Assembly: GCF_030408635.1 (NCBI RefSeq)
Contig: NZ_CP047198.1
Location: 1-64,000 of the forward strand
Reading direction: 5' to 3'
Length of the DNA: 64,000 bases
Source: Corynebacterium coyleae
GTDB lineage: Bacteria; Actinomycetota; Actinomycetes; Mycobacteriales; Mycobacteriaceae
A program made the translations under genes and the position numbers. The notes under the pieces are model-generated. The model saw nothing but the letters and a program-made list of their open reading frames with translations. It ran no database searches and was not told the DNA's origin. Shown one piece after another: positions 37,146 through 44,991 of this stretch (within the stretch, counting starts at the first letter, position 1; each line of letters opens with the position of its first letter).

Positions 37146-39395
37146 ATGACCACCTTCCCCAAGGCAACCATCGAGGGTTACCCGCGCATCGGCGCGAACC
37201 GCGAGCTGAAGCACGCGCTTGAGAGCTACTGGGCAGGGCGTATCGACGCCGACACGTTCCGCTCCACCGCCCGCGCCCTCCGCGTGAACAACTACAACCA
37301 TCTGCGCGACCTCGGCCTCACCGAGGATTACGCCATCCCCGCCGACGTCGCCCTCTACGACCAGGTGCTCGAGACCGCCCTGACCGTGGGCCTCGTGCCG
37401 GGCGGGGTGGATCTGGACGAGGAGTTCGCGCTCGCCCGCGGCAACGCCACCCGCGTGCCGCTGGAGATGACCAAGTGGTTCGACACCAACTACCACTACC
37501 TCGTGCCGGAGATCGAGGCTGGTCAGGAGATTAAGGCCGTGCCGGAGCGCATCCTGCACATCGTCGAGGAAGCTGCCGAGGCCGGTCACAAGGTTCGCCC
37601 GTTCCTCGTCGGCCCGGTCACCCTCATTGCGCTGTCCAAGCCTGCCGAGTGGTCGCTGCTGCCAGCGCTTGTCGACGCCTACGCTGAGGTATTCAAGGCC
37701 CTCAAGGACGCCGGCGTGGAGTGGATCCAGATCGCCGAACCGGCCGTGGTCGCCGACCTGTCCACCCCGGACGCCGAGATTGCCAAGTACCTGCGCTCGG
37801 CATGGTCTGGTTTGTTGGCCGCGGAGAACCGCCCGAACGTCTACCTGACCACCCCGTACGGCTCCGCCCGCGAGGCCCTGCCGGTCCTCGGCGAACTCGG
37901 CGTCGAAGCACTGCACGTCGACCTTTCCCCGTGGACCCTCGACGCCGACGCCGACTACCCGGAGCGCATCCGCACCACCATCCCGGAGACCACCCACCTC
38001 GTCGCCGGCATCATCGACGGCCGCAACGTCTGGGCCGCCAACCTGCGCGAACGCACCGAGGTCCTCGAGTCCCTCGGCCGCCCGGTGTCCGTCTCCACCT
38101 CCACCTCGCTGCAGCACGTGCCGCACACCCTCAAGGCCGAGCGCAACCTGCCGGTTGAGGTCGCACCGTGGCTGTCGTTTGCCGACGAGAAGCTCGCCGA
38201 AATCCAGGCGCTCGTCGCCGGCCCGGACGCCGCAGCCGAGGCGTTCGCCCAGTCCGACCGCGCCGTGCGCACCCGCGCAGAATCCACGACGATTCACAAC
38301 CAGGCGGTTGTGGACCGCGTGGCAAAGCTGCCGGAGGGCGAAGTCAAGCGCGAGCCGGCCTTCGAAGAGCGCATCAAGATCCAGCGCGACGAGCTGAAGC
38401 TGCCCACCCTGCCAATCACCACGATCGGTTCCTTCCCGCAGACCCAGGAAATCCGCAAGGCCCGCGCCGACCACCGCGAAGGCTCCCTTTCCGACGCCGA
38501 CTACAAGGAAGCCCTCAAGGCCGAAATCAAGCAGGTCATCGAACTGCAAGAAGAGATCGGTCTCGACGTCCTCGTCCACGGCGAAGCCGAGCGCAACGAC
38601 ATGGTCCAGTACTTCGCCGAACTCCTCGACGGCTTCGTCGTCACGGAAAACGGCTGGGTCCAGTCCTACGGCTCCCGCTGCACCCGCCCGCCAATCGTCG
38701 TCGGCGACGTCTCCCGCCCGAAGGCCCTGTCCGTCGACTGGTCCGCATACGCCCAGTCCCTCTCCGACAAGCCGGTCAAGGGCATGCTCACCGGCCCGGT
38801 GACCATCCTGGCCTGGTCCTTCAAGCGCGACGACGTGCCGCTTTCGGTCTCCGCCGACCAGATCGGCGTCGCCCTTGCCGACGAAGTCGCCGACCTCGAG
38901 GAAGCCGGCATCAACGTCATCCAAATCGACGAGCCAGCCCTGCGCGAACTGCTGCCACTTCGTGCCGACGACCGCGCCTCCTACCTCGACTGGGCCGTCC
39001 GCGCCTTCCGCCTCGTGTCCTTGAACGCGAAGCCGTCGACCCAGATCCACACCCACCTCTGCTACTCGGAGTTCGGCCAGATCATCGACGCCGTCGCCGG
39101 CCTCGACGCCGACGTCACCTCCATCGAGGCAGCCCGCTCCAAGATGGAACTGCTGGAAGATATCGACGAGACCTTCCACTCCGAAATCGGCCCCGGCGTG
39201 TGGGACATCCACTCCCCGCGCGTGCCGTCCACCGAGGAAATCGCAGGCCTGCTGCGTGCCGCGCTCGAACACGTGCCGACCGAGCGCCTCTGGGTCAACC
39301 CGGACTGCGGCCTGAAGACCCGCGGCTACGCCGAAGTCGACCCGTCCCTGCGTAACCTGGTCGCCGCCCGCGACGAGGTCGTCGCCGGCCTGTAG
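37146..39395 (+). CDS. metE: Cobalamin-independent methionine synthase
   Basis: It transfers the methyl group of 5-methyl-THF(Glu)n to homocysteine. The 749-residue protein is the normal double-barrel length. It starts GYPRIGANRELKHALESYW and carries the zinc-site motifs HTHLCYSEF and, near the C-terminus, NPDCGLKTRGY. AAGGA lies seven bases before the ATG. Codon use is strongly biased, as for abundant enzymes. No B12 riboswitch is visible ahead of the operon. Confidence 0.97.
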   Translation: MTTFPKATIEGYPRIGANRELKHALESYWAGRIDADTFRSTARALRVNNYNHLRDLGLTEDYAIPADVALYDQVLETALTVGLVPGGVDLDEEFALARGNATRVPLEMTKWFDTNYHYLVPEIEAGQEIKAVPERILHIVEEAAEAGHKVRPFLVGPVTLIALSKPAEWSLLPALVDAYAEVFKALKDAGVEWIQIAEPAVVADLSTPDAEIAKYLRSAWSGLLAAENRPNVYLTTPYGSAREALPVLGELGVEALHVDLSPWTLDADADYPERIRTTIPETTHLVAGIIDGRNVWAANLRERTEVLESLGRPVSVSTSTSLQHVPHTLKAERNLPVEVAPWLSFADEKLAEIQALVAGPDAAAEAFAQSDRAVRTRAESTTIHNQAVVDRVAKLPEGEVKREPAFEERIKIQRDELKLPTLPITTIGSFPQTQEIRKARADHREGSLSDADYKEALKAEIKQVIELQEEIGLDVLVHGEAERNDMVQYFAELLDGFVVTENGWVQSYGSRCTRPPIVVGDVSRPKALSVDWSAYAQSLSDKPVKGMLTGPVTILAWSFKRDDVPLSVSADQIGVALADEVADLEEAGINVIQIDEPALRELLPLRADDRASYLDWAVRAFRLVSLNAKPSTQIHTHLCYSEFGQIIDAVAGLDADVTSIEAARSKMELLEDIDETFHSEIGPGVWDIHSPRVPSTEEIAGLLRAALEHVPTERLWVNPDCGLKTRGYAEVDPSLRNLVAARDEVVAGL

Positions 39396-39424
39396 GTTCC
39401 GGTCGCGCCGGGGCGTGCTCTGCC

Positions 39425-39456
39425 GCGCCGGTGCGCCGGTGCGCCGGTGCGCCGGT
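39425..39456. repeat. Four tandem copies of GCGCCGGT
   Basis: Four perfect 8-bp units stand head to tail, 30 bases after the metE stop and just before the first palindrome. Confidence 0.9.
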
Positions 39457-39479
39457 GCCCCCGCCCCCGCTTCGAGTTT

Positions 39480-39540
39480 CCAGCGAACTAGTTGTAGCGA
39501 ACCGCCCGAAAACCGCGATTCGCTGGGTGTAGTTCGCTGG
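39480..39540. repeat. Palindromic element, copy 1 (imperfect)
   Basis: CCAGCGAACTA (39480-39490) pairs with TAGTTCGCTGG (39530-39540), and AGCGAA pairs with TTCGCT further in, with a mismatched centre. The flank TTCGAGTTTCCAGCGAAC is shared with copy 2 at 40631-40691. The two copies flank the DUF559-like gene. Confidence 0.8.
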
Positions 39541-39574
39541 TTTCTTTCGTTTCAGGGGTGCGGCGCGGCGCGCT

Positions 39575-40537
39575 TTACGGGAATCGGGATTGGCGTTGCC
39601 TTGGACGTTGCCGGGTCGCGGCGACTTGCGGCTCACCGCGCTTGTCTGCCCGTGCTTTCGCCTCCCGTATCCGGCGGACGCATTCCTCCGGATTCCGGAG
39701 TATCTCCCGTGTGAAAAATCGGATGACCTCGTATCCCTGCTCACGAATCCAAGTTTCGCGCTTGAGTTGAGAGAGGACGGCATCGTGAGGCTTGTTCTCG
39801 AACTTATCGAGGCCATCGATCTCAATAACGAGATTTCCCCAGATCAGGTCGACTCGGAAATCTGGTCCGATCCACAGTTGCATCTCCACCTCAATACCGT
39901 TTTCGTGGAGAATCACACGCAGGAGAGTTTCGTACGGTGACTCTGACCAAGGAGACGCAAGTTCGAGTGCCCGCCGTGCGTTCGCAATCCCTCGTTTTCC
40001 CTTGAGACGGGCAATTTTCGCTTGGATGGTCTCCCATCGTCTCCGCTTTTCTTGGAGGGTGCCGAAGCTTAGAAGCCAGTCCATCGCGACCGCGCCCTGA
40101 CGCACGCCGTGAAACCGCGCGATGTCGATCGCGGTGCGCTCTGGGCTTGTCACCTGTATTTTTCGGTCCGCACCGATGCAGTCGGTCCGGTGGATGCAGT
40201 AGACGTCCGATTCAGGGATCCGCATGTGACGGTAACGCAGACCGTCGGGCCAGTCTTTCGTGGATGGTGGCGTACCGTGCGTTTGTGCGAGCTCGATGAC
40301 TTCCTTGCCGTCCGGGATGGTCCACATGTTCAGTAGGCGGGCGGCCGAGCGACTCACCAACACCGAGCGATGGGCCGATGAACCTGCTGCGTAGCAGCGT
40401 AAGTACTCGCGCTCGTACGGCCGCAGCGCGTTCCACGCTTCGAGGCGCACGTATCGACGCGATGCAACTTTTACGCATGCTTCCGCCTCGGCGACCGCCT
40501 GGCCGACGAGCAATTGCGTCAACTTTTCCCCAACCAT
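39575..40537 (-). CDS. AbiEi-like/DUF559 endonuclease-fold protein
   Basis: The product has 320 residues. The N-terminal part resembles AbiEi-type antitoxin or type IV toxin-antitoxin domains (VLVSRSAARLLNMW, then TSPERTAIDIAR). The C-terminal part resembles DUF559/Vsr-like nucleases: RVDLIWGNLVIEIDG (catalytic-type Asp, Glu, Asp) then QLKRETWIREQGYEVIRFF. The C-terminus is a basic Arg/Gln tail. No partner toxin lies next to it. It is flanked by related palindromes at 39480-39540 and 40631-40691. A defence or mobile role is suggested by this context, not shown. Confidence 0.72.
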   Translation of the reverse strand: MVGEKLTQLLVGQAVAEAEACVKVASRRYVRLEAWNALRPYEREYLRCYAAGSSAHRSVLVSRSAARLLNMWTIPDGKEVIELAQTHGTPPSTKDWPDGLRYRHMRIPESDVYCIHRTDCIGADRKIQVTSPERTAIDIARFHGVRQGAVAMDWLLSFGTLQEKRRRWETIQAKIARLKGKRGIANARRALELASPWSESPYETLLRVILHENGIEVEMQLWIGPDFRVDLIWGNLVIEIDGLDKFENKPHDAVLSQLKRETWIREQGYEVIRFFTREILRNPEECVRRIREAKARADKRGEPQVAATRQRPRQRQSRFP

Positions 40538-40630
40538 ATGACCCCCCGGTTTATGATGCTGGATTAAAAGTATCCGCTGGGGAGCCGATGCACAAGAGCA
40601 ACGTGCTAGCCGAGGCCTCCGATCGAGTTT

Positions 40631-40691
40631 CCAGCGAACCAGTCCCAGCGAATCGGCAATTTTCGACGATTCGCTGGGACTGGTTCGCTGG
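40631..40691. repeat. Palindromic element, copy 2 (perfect 24-bp stem)
   Basis: 40631-40654 and 40668-40691 are perfect reverse complements, with a 13-base loop, the strongest hairpin in the window. The stem contains CCAGCGAACCAGTCCCAGCG. No T-run follows, so it is not a simple terminator. Confidence 0.92.
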
Positions 40692-40710
40692 GTTTGCGAT
40701 CAAAGTCCTG

Positions 40711-40740
40711 GACCGCCCAGGACCGCCCAGGACAGCCCAG
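40711..40740. repeat. Three tandem 10-bp units
   Basis: GACCGCCCAG, GACCGCCCAG and GACAGCCCAG stand head to tail between palindrome copy 2 and ppiA. Confidence 0.85.
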
Positions 40741-40816
40741 GACACCAAGACAGCCCGGCACGCCCAACCGCCGACCCGGCGAACGCCCTCGGACGATTCC
40801 GCGTAGTCTGGTCGGC

Positions 40817-41338
40817 ATGACTCAGAAGACACAAACGATGACGTTGCACACGAACCACGGCGATATCGTGATTGACCTGTTTGGCAACCACGCGCCGAAG
40901 ACGGTAGAGGTAATCACTGGCCTGGCGACGGGCGAGCAGGAGTACGCCACCAAGAACGCCCAGGGCACGACCGAGGGCCCGTTCTACGACGGTGCGATTT
41001 TCCACCGCATCATCCCGGGTTTCATGATCCAGGGCGGCGACCCGACCGGCACCGGCACGGGCGGCCCGGGTTTCCAGTTCGCGGATGAATTCCATCCGGA
41101 GCTGCAGTTTGATCGTCCGTACCTGCTGGCTATGGCGAATGCGGGCCCGGGCACGAACGGTTCCCAGTTCTTCATCACCGTGGACGCTACCCCGTGGTTG
41201 AACAACCGCCACACCATTTTCGGTGAGGTCACGGATGAGGCGTCGAAGAAGGTTGTCGACGAGATCGCGAACGTGCAGACCGGCCGCATGGACCGTCCGG
41301 TTGAGGATGTTGTGATCAACTCGGTCGAGGTCAAGTAA
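40817..41338 (+). CDS. ppiA: Cyclophilin-type peptidyl-prolyl isomerase
   Basis: It catalyses cis-trans isomerisation at proline. The 173-residue cytoplasmic protein has family motifs FHRIIPGFMIQGGDPTGTGTG (split here as FHRIIPGF and GGDPTGTG), MANAGPGTNGSQFFI and the conserved HTIFGEV. The start is ATG 40817; the reading frame is open further upstream, but that part runs through the tandem 10-bp repeats and is not family-like. It precedes the rhomboid gene, as in related actinobacteria. Confidence 0.94.
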   Translation: MTQKTQTMTLHTNHGDIVIDLFGNHAPKTVEVITGLATGEQEYATKNAQGTTEGPFYDGAIFHRIIPGFMIQGGDPTGTGTGGPGFQFADEFHPELQFDRPYLLAMANAGPGTNGSQFFITVDATPWLNNRHTIFGEVTDEASKKVVDEIANVQTGRMDRPVEDVVINSVEVK

Positions 41339-41350
41339 CACGTCTCGACC

Positions 41351-41378
41351 AGCCCCTGCCAGTTGGCGGGGGCTTTTT
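41351..41378 (+). terminator. Terminator of ppiA
   Basis: AGCCCCTGCC (41351-41360) pairs with GGCGGGGGCT (41365-41374) with one G-T wobble, followed by a T-run. Confidence 0.88.
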
Positions 41379-41402
41379 CGTGCCCAAAGTACGCTGAGGG
41401 CC

Positions 41403-42077
41403 ATGTTCCCCAATGCCATGAAGAACACGTTGAAGAATGCTCCGGCCACCTCCGTTATTGCTGCGTTGTGCACGTTGGTGTTTGTGGTGACGGCGGTGCA
41501 GTCGAGAAGTGTGATGGACGTGATTTGGGATTCGCCGGTGGGGGAGCAGATGATTCTGTTTGGCCCGTTGGTGTACGACTGGGGCTATTTGCGCACGTTG
41601 AGCGCGGGTTTTCTGCACCTGGACATTACGCATCTTGCGTTGAACATGTTCATGTTGGTGTTCATTGGCGCGGAGGTGGAGCGCTTTGTGGGGTCGGGTC
41701 CGTTTGTGGTGGCGTATTGCGCGGGGGTGCTGTGGTCGTCGATTAGCGTGCTTGCGTTTAATTTCACAACGCCGACGGCGGGTGCGTCGGGGGCGTTGTA
41801 CATGCTGATGGCGGTGCTCATCGCAGTTGCTTATCGACGATCAACTGACCTGCGCGCCCCGCTCACCCTGGTAGCGGTGAACGTGGCGTATTCGCTGATG
41901 TCGCCGACGGTGTCGCTGTGGGGGCACCTGGGTGGGCTTGTGGTGGGGCTGGTTGTGGGGTGGTGGCTGACCTCGCCGAATGTGCGCACGCGGTGGGTGG
42001 CGGCGTGTTCGGCGTTGGTGGCTGCGGTGCCGGTGGTGTGGGTGTTGACGTTGCCGTCGACGATCCCTGTGTACTAA
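41403..42077 (+). CDS. Rhomboid intramembrane serine protease
   Basis: It cleaves membrane proteins within the bilayer. The 224-residue protein has six hydrophobic segments. The catalytic Ser129 lies in GASGALY and His175 in WGHLGG, and the oxyanion Asn motif HLALNM is present. The substrate is not predictable. The gene sits between ppiA and a cluster of DnaA boxes. One dispersed-motif copy lies at 41829-41841, reading as Tyr-Arg-Arg-Ser with consecutive rare codons TAT CGA CGA TCA. Confidence 0.93.
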   Translation: MFPNAMKNTLKNAPATSVIAALCTLVFVVTAVQSRSVMDVIWDSPVGEQMILFGPLVYDWGYLRTLSAGFLHLDITHLALNMFMLVFIGAEVERFVGSGPFVVAYCAGVLWSSISVLAFNFTTPTAGASGALYMLMAVLIAVAYRRSTDLRAPLTLVAVNVAYSLMSPTVSLWGHLGGLVVGLVVGWWLTSPNVRTRWVAACSALVAAVPVVWVLTLPSTIPVY

Positions 42078-42083
42078 CCGGAG

Positions 42084-42254
42084 TTATCCACAAGCGTTAT
42101 CCACAATGTGGAGAACTACACGCGTGTTGTTCCTCGAACGACACGTCGAACAGTGAAAATGACACGCCGAAGTTACCTGGTGTTTTCGAATAATCCCCAG
42201 CACATCCACGGCGCCTGTGGAGTTGTGCACAGAGTTATCCACAGGTGTGGATAG
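42084..42254. other. Secondary cluster of DnaA boxes
   Basis: Perfect TTATCCACA boxes lie at 42084-42092, 42097-42105 and 42235-42243, and a reverse one-mismatch box (TGTGGATAG) at 42246-42254. This is as dense as in oriC but 40 kb away, in a gap with no gene of its own. It could titrate or recharge DnaA, or regulate neighbouring genes. Confidence 0.75.
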
Positions 42255-42330
42255 TTAGTGTTCGAATAACGGGAGAGCAATGTCGCTGCCGTTGGTTAGG
42301 ATCAAAGCCAAAAGGAAGAAGGTGATTCTC

Positions 42331-42537
42331 ATGAAGCTGAAAGTGCGCCGCTTTACCAATGCAGAGCTGCGAGCACGCCAACGCGGTTTGCGCGCGAAGT
42401 TAACTGAATCGTTGGGGATGGCGTTGCCATCTGATGACGTACTGAAGGATCTTGCCTGGTCAGGCGGGTTCACCTACGAGCAGCGAGACATCTACGACGA
42501 GTTGCGCAGGGTGGAGTCACTTCTCGGGGAGCGTTAA
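42331..42537 (+). CDS. Small helical protein, first of an unknown gene pair
   Basis: The product has 68 residues. It is highly charged and helical (TNAELRARQRGLRAKL, later YEQRDIYDELRRVESLL) with no membrane segment. ATG 42331 follows a purine-rich AGAAGGTG, while the frame is open 17 codons further upstream. The next gene starts 2 bases after its stop, so translation is probably coupled. I cannot assign a family; size and coupling resemble antitoxin-type first genes, but no known motif supports this. Confidence 0.6.
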   Translation: MKLKVRRFTNAELRARQRGLRAKLTESLGMALPSDDVLKDLAWSGGFTYEQRDIYDELRRVESLLGER

Positions 42538-42539
42538 GC

Positions 42540-43256
42540 GTGGAGAAAGAGGCTGTAGAGTTCCTGCAGCAGGCGCTCGACTTGGCGCTTGATGTATTGC
42601 CAGTCGCGTCCATTCGCGACGTTCGGTACAACGCCGAATCTAATACGGATGAAGATCGCGTTGTCGGTAGTTTTCAACTGCCACTTGTTTACGGAGCTGG
42701 ACAGTCTGATCAGGGGGTTTCAAGATCTGATTACAGTGCGATCTATCAGGTTTTTATCGAATATGAGCTCGCGATCGGTTCAGGCGAACAGTATCTGGCC
42801 GTCGATCGAAGCAAGTTCGAGATCCGCGTCCGCACTTCACCTGGTATCAGGTTCGAGTATGAACGCGGATATACCTCTGCCCCTACGGCGCATATTCACT
42901 CTTCGGGGATCTCCGGGTTGTTAAGTGTTGCCCTTATGGCGAACTTCGAGGGAACAAAGGCCAAGGACAGGCGCAAAGGCGACCTACAAGCCCTGCATTT
43001 TCCCGTAGGAGGGCGACGGTTCCGTCCTTCACTGGAGGACTTCTTATATTTCGTTGTCCGCGAATGTGGCTTCCGAGGAAAACCTGGGTGGGAGAGCAAA
43101 TTGCTGCAGTCGCGAGAGGGGTGGCTGGACAAGCAGCTCCGCGCTGCGGTTCGGGATCATCCTGCGGAGGCAGCGGAGGCGCTTCGAGACCTCGGCTACA
43201 ACGTGGAGCCGCCTTCTGGTGGCGACGTGGAGAAGCGTAGAAAACGTACTTGGTAG
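42540..43256 (+). CDS. Conserved-looking hypothetical protein, second of an unknown gene pair
   Basis: The product has 238 residues and a GTG start, two bases behind the small upstream gene. Apparently soluble. A central stretch IRFEYERGYTSAPTAHIHSSG is followed by LHFPVGGRRFRPSLEDFLYF and a Trp/Arg-rich helical part (WESKLLQSREGWLDKQLRA). The HIH and the LHFPVGGxRFRP stretch look like conserved motifs. It has lower GC and less biased codons than its neighbours. I recognise no named family. The linked pair next to a DnaA-box cluster may be a small defence or toxin-antitoxin-like unit (speculative). Confidence 0.6.
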   Translation: MEKEAVEFLQQALDLALDVLPVASIRDVRYNAESNTDEDRVVGSFQLPLVYGAGQSDQGVSRSDYSAIYQVFIEYELAIGSGEQYLAVDRSKFEIRVRTSPGIRFEYERGYTSAPTAHIHSSGISGLLSVALMANFEGTKAKDRRKGDLQALHFPVGGRRFRPSLEDFLYFVVRECGFRGKPGWESKLLQSREGWLDKQLRAAVRDHPAEAAEALRDLGYNVEPPSGGDVEKRRKRTW

Positions 43257-43358
43257 CCACCGTCGAGGCTGCTTACGAATGTTTCGGCAACCGGTTCATG
43301 CGGAAGTACCTACCCTGGGAGGGGTACATGTCAACAACAGTGAAGTAAGGAGCAAGTC

Positions 43359-44924
43359 GTGACTGACAAGAGCAAGGCGGAGGAGATCGTCGCTAAGGGC
43401 GAGCGTCCTGCGGGTAAGGGCCGTACCACTGAGTTGAGTGGTCAGCCGGTTGCGTCGGAGAATATTTCGGTGACGCAGGGTCGTCAGGGTGCGAATGTGC
43501 TTAACGACGTCCACATGATCGAAAAGTTAGCCCACTTCAACAGGGAGAACGTCCCGGAGCGTATTCCGCACGCGAAGGGTCATGGCGCGTTTGGTGAGCT
43601 GCACATCACGGAGGATGTGTCGCAGTACACGAAGGCGAAGCTGTTCCAGCCTGGCACCGTTACGCCGATGGCGGCGCGTTTTTCCACGGTCGCGGGTGAG
43701 GCTGGCTCGCCGGATACCTGGCGTGACGTGCACGGTTTCGCGCTGCGTTTTTACACGGAGGACGGCAACTACGACATCGTGGGTAACAACACCCCGACGT
43801 TCTTCCTGCGCGACGGCATGAAGTTCCCGGATTTCATTCACTCGCAGAAGCGTCAGCCGAACTCGGGCTTGCGTGACGACGAGATGCAGTGGGACTTCTG
43901 GACCCGCACCCCGGAGTCCGCACACCAGGTGACCTACCTCCTGGGCGACCGCGGCACCCCGAAGACGTCGCGCCACCAGGATGGTTTCGGCTCCCACACC
44001 TTCCAGTGGATCAACGAGGAAGGTACGCCGGTGTGGGTGAAGTACCACTTCAAGACTCGTCAGGGTTGGGAGTGCTTCACCGACGAGGAGGCCACCGAGA
44101 AGGCCGGTACCGATCCGGATTTCCAGCGTGCGGACCTGTTCAACGCGATTGCGGACGGCGACTACCCGATCTGGGACGTCAAGGTGCAGATCATGCCGTT
44201 CGAGGAGGCGAAGGATTACCGCTTTAACCCCTTCGACCTGACCAAGACCTGGTCGCAGAAGGATTACCCGCTGATCCCGGTCGGCTACTTTGTGCTGAAC
44301 CGCAACCCGAAGAATTTCCACGCACAGATCGAGCAGCTCGCGCTTGATCCGGCGAACCTGGTGCCGGGTGTGGGTCTGTCGCCGGACCGTATGCTGCAGG
44401 CGCGTGTGTTTGCCTACTCGGATCAGCAGCGTTACCGCATCGGTACGAACTACAAGGACCTGCCGGTCAACCGCCCGATCAACGAGGTGAACACCTACGC
44501 GGAGCGTGGTTCCATGGCGTACTTCTTCAACGAGGAGAATGAGCCGAACTACTCGCCGAACCGCACCGACAAGGGCGCCGGCTACTTGGACAACGGCGAG
44601 GATTCCTCCTCCAACTTCACCGATTACGGCCAGGCGGAGAACCTCTACGTCAACCCGGATCCGGAGGGTACTGACCTTGTGCGTGCTGCGTACGTCAAGC
44701 ACGCGGAGGACGACGACTTCGGCCAGGCCGGCACGCTCTACCGCGACGTGTTCGACGACGGGGAGAAGGAGCGCTTCGTTCACAACATCACCAACAAGAT
44801 GATGGCGATTAAGAACAAGGACGTCGAGGAGCGCGTTTACGAGTACTGGGGCAAGGTCGATGCTGACCTTGAGACCAGGGTTCGTGAGTCGCTGGCGAAG
44901 AAGCGCGCGGCACAGAACAACTAG
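43359..44924 (+). CDS. katA: Heme catalase
   Basis: It dismutates hydrogen peroxide. The 521-residue protein is a clade 3-type small-subunit catalase size. Active-site motifs are present: distal His in RIPHAKGHGAFG, Asn in GNNTPTFF, and the proximal heme ligand Tyr in RVFAYSDQQRYR. The GTG start 43359 has AAGGAG (43347-43352) six bases upstream. An inverted repeat GTACC/GGTAC (43306-43327) precedes it and may bind a regulator. Confidence 0.95.
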   Translation: MTDKSKAEEIVAKGERPAGKGRTTELSGQPVASENISVTQGRQGANVLNDVHMIEKLAHFNRENVPERIPHAKGHGAFGELHITEDVSQYTKAKLFQPGTVTPMAARFSTVAGEAGSPDTWRDVHGFALRFYTEDGNYDIVGNNTPTFFLRDGMKFPDFIHSQKRQPNSGLRDDEMQWDFWTRTPESAHQVTYLLGDRGTPKTSRHQDGFGSHTFQWINEEGTPVWVKYHFKTRQGWECFTDEEATEKAGTDPDFQRADLFNAIADGDYPIWDVKVQIMPFEEAKDYRFNPFDLTKTWSQKDYPLIPVGYFVLNRNPKNFHAQIEQLALDPANLVPGVGLSPDRMLQARVFAYSDQQRYRIGTNYKDLPVNRPINEVNTYAERGSMAYFFNEENEPNYSPNRTDKGAGYLDNGEDSSSNFTDYGQAENLYVNPDPEGTDLVRAAYVKHAEDDDFGQAGTLYRDVFDDGEKERFVHNITNKMMAIKNKDVEERVYEYWGKVDADLETRVRESLAKKRAAQNN

Positions 44925-44932
44925 CGCAAGGT

Positions 44933-44966
44933 AAAGCCCGTTGAGTCAACAGACTCAACGGGCTTT
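44933..44966. terminator. Bidirectional terminator between katA and a convergent gene
   Basis: A perfect 15-bp stem (44933-44947 with 44952-44966) with loop AACA has A/T-rich outer ends in both directions. Confidence 0.93.
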
Positions 44967-44991
44967 GTCAGCTTCGCGGTTTTAGAAGGGT

